Of a DNA stretch of 64,000 bases, positions 1-11,503 are shown piece after piece; position 1 is the stretch's first letter; each line of letters begins with the position of its first letter. The stretch is from contig CP136064.1 of assembly GCA_032622095.1 (NCBI GenBank), positions 38,058,426 through 38,122,425 on the forward strand, given 5' to 3'. The notes under the pieces are model-generated. The model ran no database searches and had not been told where the DNA came from. It saw only the letters and a list, made by a program, of their open reading frames with translations. The stretch comes from Siphonodentalium dalli. Lineage: Eukaryota > Mollusca > Scaphopoda > Gadilida > Siphonodentaliidae. Made by a program: the position numbers and the translations under genes.

Positions 1-2073
1 GCATTAAAACGCCGACCTCTGATGTTTCCAGTGTTTTATTGCCATCAGTGACAAAACTGACAATCACCTTGCAGTAAAAACAACTCACAGATGTGCAAAG
101 AGTACGTAAGCCGTAGTTAATTAACACCTTTGCAATACGGATAATCTTATGTTCGTTTGTGTTCGTTGTTTAGTAGCTTTGTATTCAAATAATGCTAATA
201 ACTCAAAAAATAAGTGATCAAATTTGGAAATAACACCACATACACATAGAGTGGACCCACACGCACCCACAAACCAAATTTCACCCTTCTATTCCGCTTT
301 TTGGACCTGTGTTCGTTTATGTTCGTTTGTGTTCGTTTGTGTTCGTTGTTTAGTAGGACCGTCAAATTTACCTTTTGTGAGAATAACAAAAGCGCAACCT
401 TGATCAAAGTAATACAATACACAACAACACATAGAATAAAACTGATATAAACACGGTATAAGTGAGAATAAGACGCGTATTCAGACGTGCAATTTGACAA
501 CATTTCTTCGCTATAAATATATCTGACCCAGATGCAGCTGTTTTGCGCACGTCACTTTCCATATTTGGAATTTCCATATATGGGACCTGAATACCGATCA
601 ATCCATTGCAAACAAATTACCACGCAATTATCTTAGCATAAAAATATATTGTAATTTATACAACTACGACCCTGGTAACCCTGATAACTAATACAATATA
701 CCGGCCAATTCATTTTAAGATCGTTATTTCACTTTGCTTTAGGCATAAATACACTCTTGAACGCACATAAACGACCCATTGGCGTTAAATTAAATATACT
801 CGGTATTTATTAATATTAGTTTTTTATTGCTCAGTTTTGAGTTTGACCCTTGACACATGTCAATATATTTGGGCTGAATTCATATGATGCGGTATTATTC
901 CTCGAAATAAACAACAAAGCAGTCGTTACTTCGAAATGTCGTTTGGGCTAACATTTACACAAATCCTTCGCGTGTTCTCCTCAATTGGCACGCATGTTCT
1001 GAGCCGACACACAGGTTATCCCAGAAACTCCTGTGAAATAAACAGCCAAGGTTTGGCTGAAATAATATAATAAGTATTTATATCGATTGAGAAGACTTTG
1101 GAGTCACTTATCAAAGGTCAAGCGGGAAGAGGACTTTTGAAACCGTTGAATGAAGTACTCAACGCGATAAACACAAATGGCGTTTACCATCCAATACATA
1201 CCTGTTGTTCTGGAATATCAGAATTGGAGTGGGGTAATCAAACAACGTACTATTGAAATGAAATTTCTATAGGAAAGACCACAATGCATATCGAAGCTCT
1301 CCGGATCTACCTGGATATATAGGACATGTGGTGGCTTTGTCTGGAATAGACCAGAACATTAATCTTTGAAATTAGCGAAACCCAATGGAGATTAAATTTC
1401 TAGAAAGATAAAGCTTTTACATCTTTTTGCAAAGAAACTGGATAATATTGAACACTTTTATACAATGAGTTGGTTTATCGTTATAAAGTTCGAATCAGGA
1501 CTAAGAACTCACGAACTCTCACATTTTTGTCGAATATTGTACTGGGTATATGTTCATGTATAGGTGTCATATATATAGCTTCCAACTAAAACATTAATGT
1601 GAAACAGATTTGTTGCATTGTGAGCTAATATGTATGTATATATATATGCTTAAAAGAGTATAGTATGGTTGGCATTTCCGATGGTTTATAATTATGATTA
1701 GTACACTTGAATAAATAATGGGTTCATGAGGTTGATTATCCGTGAATGTCGTGCAAAATTAGTAGTCTGAATTAATTAATTAAATGGGAAAAGTCACAAA
1801 CTAATGTGAAACATGCATGAAAACATATATACACTATTTACATTGGTATGACGGTCATATTATTAGACATGCGCATCAATACTTCCAATATACTATGTAT
1901 ACTGTATACACAATTATAGAGGACATGTATAAATATGTATACATAAAATGTACATATAAGTTCACATGGATATTTATAGATTAGTATACTAAATTAGTTG
2001 TATTCCTTATGTTTCAAATAAATGCTAACGTTCTTAAATATTGATATAGTCCAATCAGGTCCAATCAATATTT
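1..2073. other. intergenic AT-rich stretch, no gene seen
   Basis: I see no exon with convincing splice sites or a recognisable protein domain here. The left end holds two short arrays of GTTCGTTT-type repeats (about 150-178 and 305-352), each followed by the same GTTTAGTAG motif. Otherwise the DNA is AT-rich with scattered TATATA runs. Upstream exons of the lectin gene could lie here but none can be assigned. Confidence 0.5.
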
Positions 2074-2165
2074 CTACCCAGACAATAGTAAGTGTAAAAT
2101 ACATCTACCCAGACAATAGTAAGTGTAAAATACATCTACCCAGACAATAATAAGTGTAAAATACA
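2074..2165. repeat. 31-bp tandem repeat, three copies
   Basis: A 31-bp unit beginning CTACCCAGACAATAGTAAGT is repeated three times head to tail with one substitution in the last copy. It is a short minisatellite with no coding meaning that I can see. Confidence 0.9.
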
Positions 2166-2489
2166 GGTTTGCGATCGATGTATGAGGCATCTATAGGGAG
2201 AAGTCATATAATATCAGATGGGAGCAACTGGCCCTCTATTCCAAGTAGCTGTAATTTTGAACCATGGCCGTGTCGTTATCCAGTGAATAATGCGGTGGTC
2301 TGTCAAAGCGAAACTGCTCAATGTATACATAATCAGTGCCATGATATGTTTGGCGCCATTCGAGTCATAGACATGTGCACGGAGGGAAGAGGGGCACCAA
2401 AATTAATAACTATTTTTAGCGACGATTTCCACCAAATTGATACCTATTCTATTCTTCTCCATGATAGAGGAAGCTAATCGTCTGTAGCC

Positions 2490-2830
2490 CGTGGTAATAG
2501 ATTGAATTTTGAAATACAAGGTGGCCGCTGGCAGGCATATTTGTTTGCCTAATGACCCCAGAATGACTCGTTTCCCATCTACATGTCAATGTCAACAGCC
2601 ATGACAAATGTCATAATGGTCCGACCAAAGGTACGTACGACTTGTAGCCCGTGCCAAAGGATTTAGTCATGCAAAGAATAAAATCCAAGATGGCCGCTGG
2701 TGGCCATATTTGTTTGCCGAATGACGCCAAAATGACTCGTTCCCATCTACATGTCAATATTAACATCTATGACAAATTTCATTACGACCTGTAGCCCGTG
2801 CTAAAGATACGGGCGGCGTTGGCGGTGGGT
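2490..2830. repeat. CCAAGATGGC-type dispersed repeat, two units
   Basis: Two degenerate units of about 170 bp share the order TTTGAAATCCAAGATGGC, GGCCATATTT, GAATGAC, CCATCTACATGTCAAT and GACAAATTTCAT. The same family recurs at about 3300-3750, 5965-6030, 31040-31570, 32385-32540 and 59110-59640. It is a dispersed non-coding repeat; its class is unknown to me. Confidence 0.8.
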
Positions 2831-3289
2831 ATGCTGTTAAAATATTCACCTCCGTCAAAAACCGCCATAAACAGAAAGAATAGTAAAATATAGACAGACC
2901 TTGTTCTTATACCAATCAGAAATATGACATAAACAGTATGTTATTGTCAAATGTTTTTCCTTTGTTATGTAAACAAAAGCAAAAAACGTTACAGAACCTG
3001 GCTTTTGTTTAGACCCGGATATGGTAAACATAAAGAGCCTTGTTTGTTACTGTTTTCCTGATATGGAAATAATAAAGAGCGTTTGTATCATTTGTGTGTG
3101 ATTAACCAATGGAATTGCGCCGTGTTATGTAAACAGAAGCAAAACTTCTGTAACGCGAGCAGGCTCTTGTTTACGTACTCCATCGACAGCATACTATTTA
3201 CGATCATTTACGCGCTGATTATTTTTGGCATATGAACAAAACTATATATTTTTTAATATTCCTTCTGTTGATGGCGATTTGAACAAATA

Positions 3290-3756
3290 TGAATATTTCT
3301 GCAACGAACGCCGCCCGTGCCTTTAATGGATTGAATTTTGAAATCCAAGATGACCACTGGTGGCCATGTTTTTTTTTTTGCCGAATGACCCCAAAATGAC
3401 TCGTTCCCATCTACATGTCAATGTTAACATCCGTGACAAATTTCATGATGATCCGACTAAAGGTAAGACCTGTAGCGCATGCCAAAGGATTTAGCCATGC
3501 AAAGAGTAAAATCCAAGATGGCTGCTGACGGCCATGTTTTATGGCCGAATGACCCCAAAATCACTCGTTCCCATCTACATGTCAATATTAACATCCATGA
3601 CAAATTTCATTATGATCAGAAGAACAGTACGACCTGTAGCCCGTGCTAATGGATTGAATTTTGAAATCCAAGAGGACCACTGGTGGTCATGTTTTTTTTG
3701 GCCGAATGATCCCAAAATGACTCGTTCCCATCTACATGTCAATATCATCCGGTGCG
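3290..3756. repeat. CCAAGATGGC-type dispersed repeat, further units
   Basis: Two to three more units of the family seen at 2490-2830, with the landmarks CCAAGATGGCTGCTG, GCCGAATGACCCCAAAATGA and CCCATCTACATGTCAATAT. The last unit is interrupted at about 3750 by the fold-back element. The same repeat appears to resume at about 5960, after that element, which identifies the insertion site. Confidence 0.8.
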
Positions 3757-5957
3757 TATAAAAGCCGAACACAACCGAACATAACCGAACATAACCGAAC
3801 ATAACCGAACACAAGTCCAAATAATGGGAAATATAATGAATAAAGTTCATAGGCGTGTGTATTCATGTTCACACTATTACTATACGAAGTTTGGTGGAGT
3901 TCGGGCCAATAATAAGTGTTTTATTCGATATTTTGTAAAACGCGTTTAGTGTTCGGCATAGAAAAGCCAAACACAAGCTTCTCTCGTGGACTGTAGTCTA
4001 TAACGGCTGTCTAGCTAGGTGATAATTAATATCAGATATATGGTCACTACTCACTAAGCCGAAAGGCTTTAATTGTTGTTGGTGGCGGTCTCTCACCTAT
4101 TGTAGTTCAGTGTTTTGACAGTTAGTTGCAATCAGTATTTGATGGCGCCTACTATTATAGAAACAACATGCTTTTGGTGGGCCCCGCCATGAAAGACAAC
4201 GTACGATTGTAAAAACAATAGTTGAGTGACAAGAAGGTGAGTTCATGGTGCAATATCCGAGAAGTTCTATAGGGGCCTATAAGAATGTGGTATGATATTA
4301 TTTGGCAAATCACAATCTCAGCAGTATTTGGCATTCTGATCACAGGTTTGAAAATTCTACAATGTCTAATTCCAAATTGATTTACCCACGTGGTGTTTGT
4401 TCCCAGGAATGTCACGAGATACGCAGCATCGGCTGCGATATGTGTGACCGATGGTTTCATGTAGAGTGCCAGCAATTGAAAATCAGTGACTTTTTACTAA
4501 GTCATCGCTTCGTGACCAATTTAATTTCTGCCAGAATCTTCGGCAAATTTCGACTGACGGACGTTTGACGATACCGAAAACCGCGGCTATTGCCAAGAAG
4601 CCATGTCAGTCTTGTCAGACTAAAAGAGTAAAGGCATGCAAAACTAGATCAATCAACCCTAGCAAGCGTCAAAAGGTATCTTGGCGCAAAAATAATTAAT
4701 CCTTTCATATCACATTCCTGTCATATCAGACACATTTTTGAAAACGATCTTAAATTCCTACATATCAGACTTTTAAAAAGATACAATACAAAACGCTCTT
4801 TATTCGTATTCAGACAATTCATTTCAATTCAATCGGTATTCGATGCATGTGTTTCTACGATAAGTTGAACACTGGCTTTATATCGGCTTCCATCATACAG
4901 CATGATATATACACAAAAGTTAGGCACGCATCAGAGCCATTTCCATCCACTGACTTAAGGACAGAATTTGCCCACCTCTAATATCGGGTATTCTTGAATG
5001 TCATGCATTGCATATAAGTATATTTAGTATATTGTATAGTATATTGTATAGTACTTTGAACATATACTATGATTGACATCAATTCCACCATAATTCCTTG
5101 CACCATCACCAAGAGATGTTATGCATGTCGCCAACAAGAACACTATTATATATAGTTTTATAATGTTTACTTATGATTGCAATGAACTATTTGTTTTGTG
5201 GTTAGTATTATATTCTCCGAACCATTTCCGCATGAGTATCTTAACTCAACAACCGATTTACTACTTCTTAGAAGTCCGGTGCGTGCTGATATGTTCGCAT
5301 TTGTCCAGTATGGTCCATCTAAACTACCACATTGTACGAAATGACTTGTAATAATAACGGGGGGGGGGGGGGTAACATTTTAGTGAGAATGCAGACGAAA
5401 TGGACAATAAACACGTTTTTTCTCGCGAATAAAGCCTGCCAAATCCCTTCTGGCAGATATTAATTATCACCTATCAGCGGATAAACTAATCCATGAGACA
5501 GAAGATTGTGTTCGGCTTTTCTATGCCGAACACAAACGCGTTATACAAAACGCCCAACAAAACACTCATTATTGAACCAAACTGCACCAAACATCGTATA
5601 CCCATATAGTAATAGTATGAACGTGAATACATATGCCATGAACTTTACAAGGTGGTCTTATATTTAGTAGACTGTATATAGAGTCATATATCTCAAACGC
5701 CAGCTAACGCCACATCTATGCATATCTATGTGTTAATTAATTACCGGTGACTGAGTGTCGAACATAAACTTGTGTTCGGCTTTTCTATGCCGAACACTAA
5801 ACGCGTTTTACAAAATATCGACTAAAACACTTATTATTGGCACGAACTCCACCAAAGTTCGTATAGTAATAGTGTGAACATGAATACATATGCCTATGAA
5901 CTTTATTCGTGAAATTTCCCAATATTTGGACTTGTGTTCGGTTATGTTCGGCTTTTA
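3757..5957. mobile_element. 2.2-kb fold-back element with CCGAACATAA repeat arms
   Basis: The left arm (3757-3990) and right arm (about 5770-5957) are long inverted copies of each other. Each begins with AAAAGCCGAACACAACCGAA-type sequence, runs through the CGAAGTTTGGTGGAGTTCG region and ends at a GTGTTCGGCATAGAAAAGCC palindrome. Part of a third copy lies at 5505-5660. The left arm holds four tandem CCGAACATAA units. Both outer flanks belong to the same dispersed CCAAGATGGC-type repeat, so the element looks inserted into one such unit. The interior (about 4000-5500) holds a broken PHD-finger frame. No transposase is recognisable, so mobilisation would need a partner element. The boundaries and mobility are inference. 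Confidence 0.65.
4302..4699 (+). pseudogene. PHD-finger protein fragment, frameshifted
   Basis: The frame from 4302 (likely start at 4362, MSNSK) contains GVCSQEC, then IGCDMCDRWFHVEC, the spacing of the first zinc-binding residues of a PHD finger (Cys4-His-Cys3). A one-base slip in the T run near 4490 moves the continuation to the next frame. That frame reads FTKSSLRDQFNFCQNL, then a basic tail with PCQSCQTKRVKAC, ending at the TAA at 4697-4699. The last PHD cysteine pair is incomplete (FNFC without a clear partner). PHD fingers usually bind histone H3 tails, but similar fingers are also carried by many invertebrate retroelements. Its place inside a fold-back element favours a captured or element-borne fragment. 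I treat it as non-functional because of the slip. Confidence 0.6.
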
Positions 5958-6224
5958 TGAGCTCCCATATCATCAGCTATGCCAAATTTCATAATGATCC
6001 GACCAAAGGTACGACCTGTAGACTGCTAAAGGAAATTGTTGACGGACTCAGACCCGCACACGGACACCAAGCCATGGCAATACCTCAGACTTTACAAAGA
6101 AATTTAAGTTGAGCTAAAAATCACCAAAGCACATGTTTACCTCAGAGATAGGCAACTTGAAATTTGATATTGCTAATTTTGGTATGTATATAATTTCAAT
6201 TTACTTCATAATTGTATTTATTTC

Positions 6225-6709
6225 TTAAAGGCCCACTTAATTTTCGAACCCCCAATTCACGTTATGTAAAATATATGCCATATTATATATCATTTGAAAG
6301 AGTAAGATCTAAAACATTGTATTTTCAACTTATTCGATGTAATAAACTGTGAACATGTTTTTATTGAGAAACTGGCGTCTGTTCTGTGGTCATGTTTATG
6401 CACAAAGTCAATTATTTTCAATGCAAGGGGGATAACTCTATATATTTAGATATAGAGTTATTCCCCTTCCATTGAAAATGGATCTTTAGTTTAAATTCTG
6501 TTGCATTCTGGGAGTCAAAGGGGGGAACTTATTTTATTATTTCAGCTATTTCTATAACTCTATGGGCACCTTATGAGACACAGACATTCCAAATGGTGAT
6601 TAATTATTGTATTTTAATCATATTTTATAGCATAGATTGTTATTAAAACCATATATCAAGGCACTATAAAAAAAATAATCGGTGACTCGAAAATTAAGTG
6701 GGCCTTTAA
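6225..6709. mobile_element. TTAA-flanked MITE (AAGGCCCACTT family)
   Basis: Terminal inverted repeats start TTAAAGGCCCACTTAATTTT at 6225 and end with the exact inverse at 6709. The TTAA is shared as target duplication, as in piggyBac-type elements. The interior has a small palindrome around 6428-6472 (GGGGATAACTCTATAT and its inverse). It has no coding capacity. It lies about 120 bp upstream of the first lectin exon seen. Confidence 0.85.
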
Positions 6710-6828
6710 TTGATAGTATTTGGCCAAAAGGCACATAGTGATGATTGTTTAAATTTTTCGATACATTGATATTTATCCGGTATTTCCAGTGTCCATAGTC
6801 CTTAACCACAATTAATTACAATTACCAG

Positions 6829-7068
6829 TTACACTTACACAAGCCCTGGTCGAGTGCCCTCTCCACAAAGGATACAACATCTACAAGAACAGCAACATCG
6901 ATAAAGTTGTCTGTCTCAGGTTTGACGAAACCAAAATGAACTACACAATGGCACAGAAGAAATGTACCGACGATGGTGGCCATTTCTTTCTCTTCGAGTC
7001 AAAAGAAATGCATTCATGGATCGTTGAGCTGCTCAAGACAGTCATCAGACCAGGAGCACCGAGCGAGG
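6829..7068 (+). CDS. C-type-lectin-like protein, penultimate coding exon
   Basis: The exon follows an ATTACCAG acceptor and ends at a GTTAGT donor in phase 1. It encodes the first half of a C-type lectin-like domain: ALVECPLHKGYNIY (the CP..Y opening), VVCLRF, the helix MAQKKCTDDGGHFF and a second helix up to RPGAPSEG. This matches the usual order of strand, helix 1 with its cysteine, and helix 2 in the fold. Upstream exons, including any signal peptide, were not found. The acceptor could also be placed at about 6842 without changing the domain. Such proteins are often secreted glycan-binding or immune proteins in invertebrates; that role is inference. Confidence 0.8.
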
Positions 7069-7121
7069 GTTAGTGTTTTTTAGAATTTGCATGATGTGCG
7101 TTCTGCTGTATGTAATGTAAC

Positions 7122-7453
7122 TTAAAGGTACACAATCCAATTCGATGGTCCCCGTATTGGCGTATTATCAGATTCTAGCAACAACAACATTTATTCAAAA
7201 GATGCTTTAGTTATCAGATTTGATTAGTTACCAAAATATAATGCTAACCATGCACTGTCAACTCTAGTATAAAATTATCCAAAACGTGTTATATATCAAC
7301 ATTTTGTTCGACGCAATTTGGTATCGAGAGTAAGTCGGTCGGGTCATCAAATATTTGCTGGGCCGCCAAATATTCCAGGTGGTTTCAGAAATCGACATCA
7401 GATAACTATGAGCTTTGACGGGTGGTTTCCTCGACTCGAATCAAATATTGTTT

Positions 7454-7486
<33 letters not shown>

Positions 7487-7567
7487 AACGAACAATTCTG
7501 GCTTCTTCTCGAGTGATGGAATTCACTAAATAATTTAGAAGTGTTAATTTGGATTATGTATCTTTAA
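7122..7567. mobile_element. TTAA-flanked MITE (AGGTACTCAATCC family) in lectin intron
   Basis: The left end is TTAAAGGTACACAATCC and the right end GGATTATGTATCTTTAA, inverse copies with a TTAA target duplication. The element sits in the intron between the two lectin exons. It contains a run of 30 C (7455-7484), probably grown from the CCCCCC seen in a sister copy at 11504-11946. Confidence 0.8.
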
Positions 7568-8049
7568 TTGTATGCCCAATGTAGCGCTTATGCTTCTGCA
7601 AACAAGGTCTGTTACACGTGTATTACACAATTTTGTGTGTCAAAATGTTGAATGTATATCATTCGGGTTTCGAGTTTGACTATTTAAGGAAAGTTTCATA
7701 CAATCTGTACTTGAGTGATTTGTTTAGCGTGAAGTAATAACAAGAACTTTACCAAATATGCCCAAGTGTGAATAAAACTTCCGTGTTAACCATAGGACGA
7801 TTTGCACATGTACTGATTCTTACGTGTGCTATTTGTGTGAATATAGCGGGTGTGCAACATTTTTTTATGATCTATAGGTGTAGAGTAATGTACACCCTGG
7901 CAAAAATTTAGCGATCGTGTTGAAATAATTAAAACCCATATTTACATGTAATATAATATTCAATATGTTTTGTGCAGATCGATGATCATGGGCAAACATA
8001 TATTTTGTTCTCATATAATATATATATATATATGTTATATCCATTGCAG

Positions 8050-8276
8050 ATATGGTTTGGTTTGATGGATATAAAATAAAAAACTTGGACTCCAACAGAG
8101 AGTCAGTTATCTCACACAGAGGCGATGTGCTGCCATGGCTTGAATGGGGTTCAGGTAACCCAGGTCTTGTCCCAACAGAATTATACATGGGAGGAAAATC
8201 AGCTGACGGCTACCTCTATCGAGACACATCCGACTTCACGATGCTAGCACTTCTCTGCCAAATCGACATGTTCTGA
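8050..8276 (+). CDS. C-type-lectin-like protein, last coding exon
   Basis: The exon follows the acceptor CATTGCAG and completes the phase-1 codon left at 7068 (G+AT, Asp). It encodes MVWFDGYKI, then LPWLEWGSGNPG, then ALLCQIDMF and a TGA stop. VWFDG stands where the fold usually has WIG(L/A), and ALLCQ stands where it ends in a cysteine. Only one cysteine lies in this exon, so the second conserved disulphide of typical domains seems to be absent. No EPN or QPD motif is seen, so classical calcium-dependent sugar binding is doubtful. The two exons join in frame to about 155 residues. Confidence 0.85.
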
Positions 8277-8519
8277 AGTATTTGTTCAACAGATGAATGT
8301 GCACATGCGTGCATACATGTTATACACAAGCTTGTCATACCTTGAAAATAAGTTTTATAGAAATGGTATTGAGCTGCATATAAGTGCTGCCGCAAAGTGA
8401 TAGAGAATCTTTCAAGTAAATTGATTCTTAATGAAGAGTGTAACATTTGAACTATTATTCTTTAACTTCTAACACTTCGGGTGTAGCTATGGGTGGACAT
8501 TTGTTCTAAAAATACATCA

Positions 8520-8525
8520 AATAAA
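8520..8525 (+). promoter_or_regulatory. candidate poly(A) signal AATAAA
   Basis: The first canonical AATAAA on the + strand after the lectin stop codon, about 245 bp downstream. This is a plausible 3' UTR length. Confidence 0.5.
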
Positions 8526-8885
8526 AATCACTAGGCTTTAAATAATAATCAATAAGTCAATTAAAACTTAATAGAAGTAAAATGAAAAAGAATAAAGCAG
8601 AGTTTAGGCCAAGAGTCTTGGCCCAAGAATTCAATTCCAATTTAGCAGCAATCCTTATAAAAGTAATAGACGTAAACTGTTAATTAATAAAGGTCGAATT
8701 TATGGCAAGGAGTCAATTCCAACTTAACATTCAGTTTGGCACCAAGGTTTATTTGAGAAAATACTTAAAATTGGATTTGGTGGCAATTTCCACAAATTTA
8801 TTAAAAATATGTATTCTAGCACTGATTCCGGTACTAAATTTCAAGTAAAAATGGAAATTTTCTCTCAGTTTCAATCCAGGAATAT

Positions 8886-9130
8886 CAGGGAGGAAGACAA
8901 GCTTATAGGGACAGCCTTAGCCTATATAATATGTTTAGGTAATATTTAGTTAATATATTCACCAATGACATAACAGATATATTTGAATTTTCAAAAATTC
9001 ATTCAGTAACACTGAGAACTACTTCAATAAATCTGCTTATGTATGCTGATAACCCAATCATGTTATCGTGTAATGGTTAGCCTCCTGAGGAAACTTCAAG
9101 AAAAAAGATGCTCCTCAATACAATAATGCC
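8886..9130 (+). pseudogene. LINE reverse-transcriptase remnant
   Basis: One frame, broken by stops, reads GRQAYRDSLSL, then LVNIFTNDITDIFEF, then INLLMYADNPIMLS. This is the order GxxQGDSLSP, LF..Y.NDL and YADD(x)(x)L in non-LTR retrotransposon reverse transcriptases. The catalytic YADD is YADN here and in-frame stops occur, so it is dead. The surrounding 8530-9370 has nothing else recognisable. Confidence 0.6.
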
Positions 9131-9379
9131 CTAAATAATCGACTCCTTAACCACAGCAGAATTATGGGTAACATTTCAGGATTTAGTCGGAAATATGGCT
9201 TGTTCATCGGAAAGCTCTCACTATACAACTCAAAATTTGAGAATCTACAAAAATGGATGACTTTGAACTTGTGATAGTTAAAGGATTATCAACGAACAAT
9301 TCTGGCTTCTTCTGGAGTGATGGAATTCACTTTAATAAAAGTGGTACTGTAACATTAGTGATTATGGTGAAGGCTCACC

Positions 9380-9761
9380 TTAACCCTTTACCCAACAAAC
9401 CGGCCAAATAAAGCTGCAACAGCCTAAATTATCTTGGGTCTGTCTCAATAAAACCATACAAATATGGATATCATTGGAACCGGCTCCTTGACCACATTGT
9501 GATAGTTACAGTTATGCCCTGTGCCAATGCATTCTCTTATATATGCGAGTCGACCATAGGTCGCCTCGCATATATAAGAGAATGCATTGGCCTAAAAAAA
9601 ATCTTTTTTTAACACTTTTTACCATTTTTTCTTACATTCTTTAACAATTTTTAATGTGTTAAGCCAATGCATTCTCTTATATATGCGAGGCGACCTATGG
9701 TCGACTCGCATATATAAGAGAATGCATTGGCACAGGGCCGTTCTGTTGGGTAAAGGGTTAA
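9380..9761. mobile_element. TTAA MITE (TTAACCCTTTACCCAACA family) with two hairpins
   Basis: It starts TTAACCCTTTACCCAACA and ends with the inverse at 9761, with TTAA target duplication. Inside are two near-perfect hairpins (about 9519-9592 and 9663-9736) with stems CCAATGCATTCTCTTATATA, in opposite orientation around an AT-rich centre. Sister copies are 28034-28422 and 35920-36372. Non-coding. Confidence 0.85.
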
Positions 9762-9858
9762 CACCAGACTAGGTCTACAACCATATGAGCAGAACAGGAG
9801 TAGAAGGATGGGCTCCCAGGCATATGATATACATAGCCCCAGATTTGTTCAAACTTTT

Positions 9859-10458
9859 ATGACTGGAGCTTCCTGAAATTTTGCGAAACCCTGTGCCGAT
9901 GCATTCTCTTATACATGCGAGTCGCCCATAGGGTGCCTCACGTATATAAGAGAATGCATTGGCCTAACAATATTTACCTGAGAGCAATATTTATGCTGTG
10001 TGCATAAGAAACGCTGAGAAGCTCCTGGCAGAAGTCGAAGCCGAAAGATTGGAGATGAGAAAAGAACTACTACAGCATCGACAACAACAACAACAACAAC
10101 TACTAGAACTTCTTGTGACCAGATCTCAGCAGACAACAACAAAAACAACAGAAGAATCTCAAAGAAGCCAAAAAAAAATAAAATGTCTGGACCATTTTTT
10201 CATCCTCATTGTTATGTGTATCATCTCATAACTCACAAATTCATCTAAAGTGGGTTGTAAGAAAGGGCAGACTGTGCTTTTAAATCCTCCCGGGTCCTTT
10301 CCCAAATTCCCAATAAATAACAATATTTACCTTGATCATGTAAGCCAGTGCATTCTCATATATGCGAGGCTCCCTATGGAAGACTCGCATATATGAGAAT
10401 GCATTGGCACAGGGTTTTTAATGCTGCACCAACGCAGCTCCCGTCATGAAAAGGTTAA
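9859..10458. mobile_element. hairpin MITE (GAGCTTCCTGAAATTTTG family), interrupted
   Basis: It begins ATGACTGGAGCTTCCTGAAA and ends GCAGCTCCCGTCATGAAAAG. It has hairpins at about 9887-9965 and 10342-10412. Uninterrupted relatives lie at 20395-20640, 22975-23232 and 50423-50688. The middle is split by the insertion at 9980-10332. Confidence 0.75.
9980..10332 (+). mobile_element. retroposed fragment with 15-bp target duplication, coiled-coil frame
   Basis: The insert is bounded by the direct repeat TAACAATATTTACCT (9965-9979 and 10318-10332), which occurs once, as CTAACAATATTTATC or similar, in related MITEs. This is the mark of LINE-style retroposition. It carries an open frame (about 9980-10231) with NAEKLLAEVEAERLEMRKEL, a CAA-rich Gln stretch and a Thr/Gln-rich tail, predicted as coiled coil. 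No complete domain is recognisable. It may be the 3' part of a host mRNA or of a transposon-related protein. It lacks a clear poly(A) tail, though AATAAAT stands at its end. Confidence 0.6.
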
Positions 10459-11503
10459 TAACCACGGGCATAACAACCGCAGATATAACATGGGAAATAT
10501 GCATGTAAATAATAGGTACAATCAACAAGATGAACTACAATTCCACATGCACTGACTGATGGAAATGTTGAATGCCGTTTGGCGATAAATGCCTTATCCA
10601 TTGCTTGAACAATTGATAATTCATGAAGCTTATTTGATACATGTATTCAATATGAAGCTTATTTGATACATGTATATTCAATAGTGTATGCTAGTAGCCA
10701 ATTCATGTGTTCCATTTATTACTTAATTTGTCCTTTTGCACATGAAAGATTTATTTTCCTATCACAAATATCAATTCAAATTACTTGTGGAATCCGAATG
10801 AGTCGAGCAATATACATTTAATAGATTAAATAAAAAAAACTATTAGCAAAATTTCATTCTCAATTGCTAATTGACACAATACGTCCATGGAAGTATATCT
10901 TGATGCTGTAAAATGATATCAGCAAATTGTTATTACTTATTACTGAGTGACAGACTACATGTCATCATGTCTCAAATCATTTAATAATTGACACAAATTT
11001 CTATTCTTACATTTGGCAACAATGGCCATATCAATTACTTTAATGTGTGATGCATGTAACCCATGCAGTTAATTTCATATTCAAGAGCACAGGCTATGTA
11101 TATATGATCATGAATGTTTTAGTTATTTTATTACCTTATTCACTGCTAGTAAATGTTGTTCCCTTATTCACTTATAGTAAAAGTTGTCACTATAGCTCAA
11201 AATGACATAATTATAATTATTAGCCCACACAATGTTTGTAACATCCCATTACTGTATATGTAATTTGAATGATTTGTTAATTATATTGGATTTATCATTT
11301 AAAGGAAAAGTTTCAAGATAACTTTTGGCAAAAATTATGAAAATAACAATTGCCAATGACATTACTATTTGATAAAGATGGATATTTGAGAAAATGCTAT
11401 TAAAAGACATGCATTGAACCATGCATGTACATAAGTCATTTGACGAAAAAGGAACTGAAACCCATGCAGTTTCAGAGTACACGATAAACATAAAATTAAT
11501 TAA
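10459..11503. other. intergenic AT-rich stretch, no gene seen
   Basis: No exon or domain is recognisable. The only local structure is a 30-bp duplication at 10623-10682 (ATGAAGCTTATTTGATACAT twice). Confidence 0.5.

Noticed and set aside
2169-2477. 102-codon + strand frame
   Set aside because: No domain, no supporting splice or poly(A) context, next to a minisatellite; probably chance.
3760-3815. telomere-like CCGAACATAA tandem units
   Set aside because: Only about four units, inside the arm of a fold-back element and repeated inverted at 5930-5957; the unit is not a known telomeric repeat.
7318-7533. frame with a run of prolines
   Set aside because: It is produced by a 30-C homopolymer inside a MITE in the lectin intron.
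9519-10412. regularly spaced hairpins resembling a CRISPR array or rho-independent terminators
   Set aside because: The host is a eukaryote; the hairpins are parts of TIR elements and the spacing is explained by element structure.
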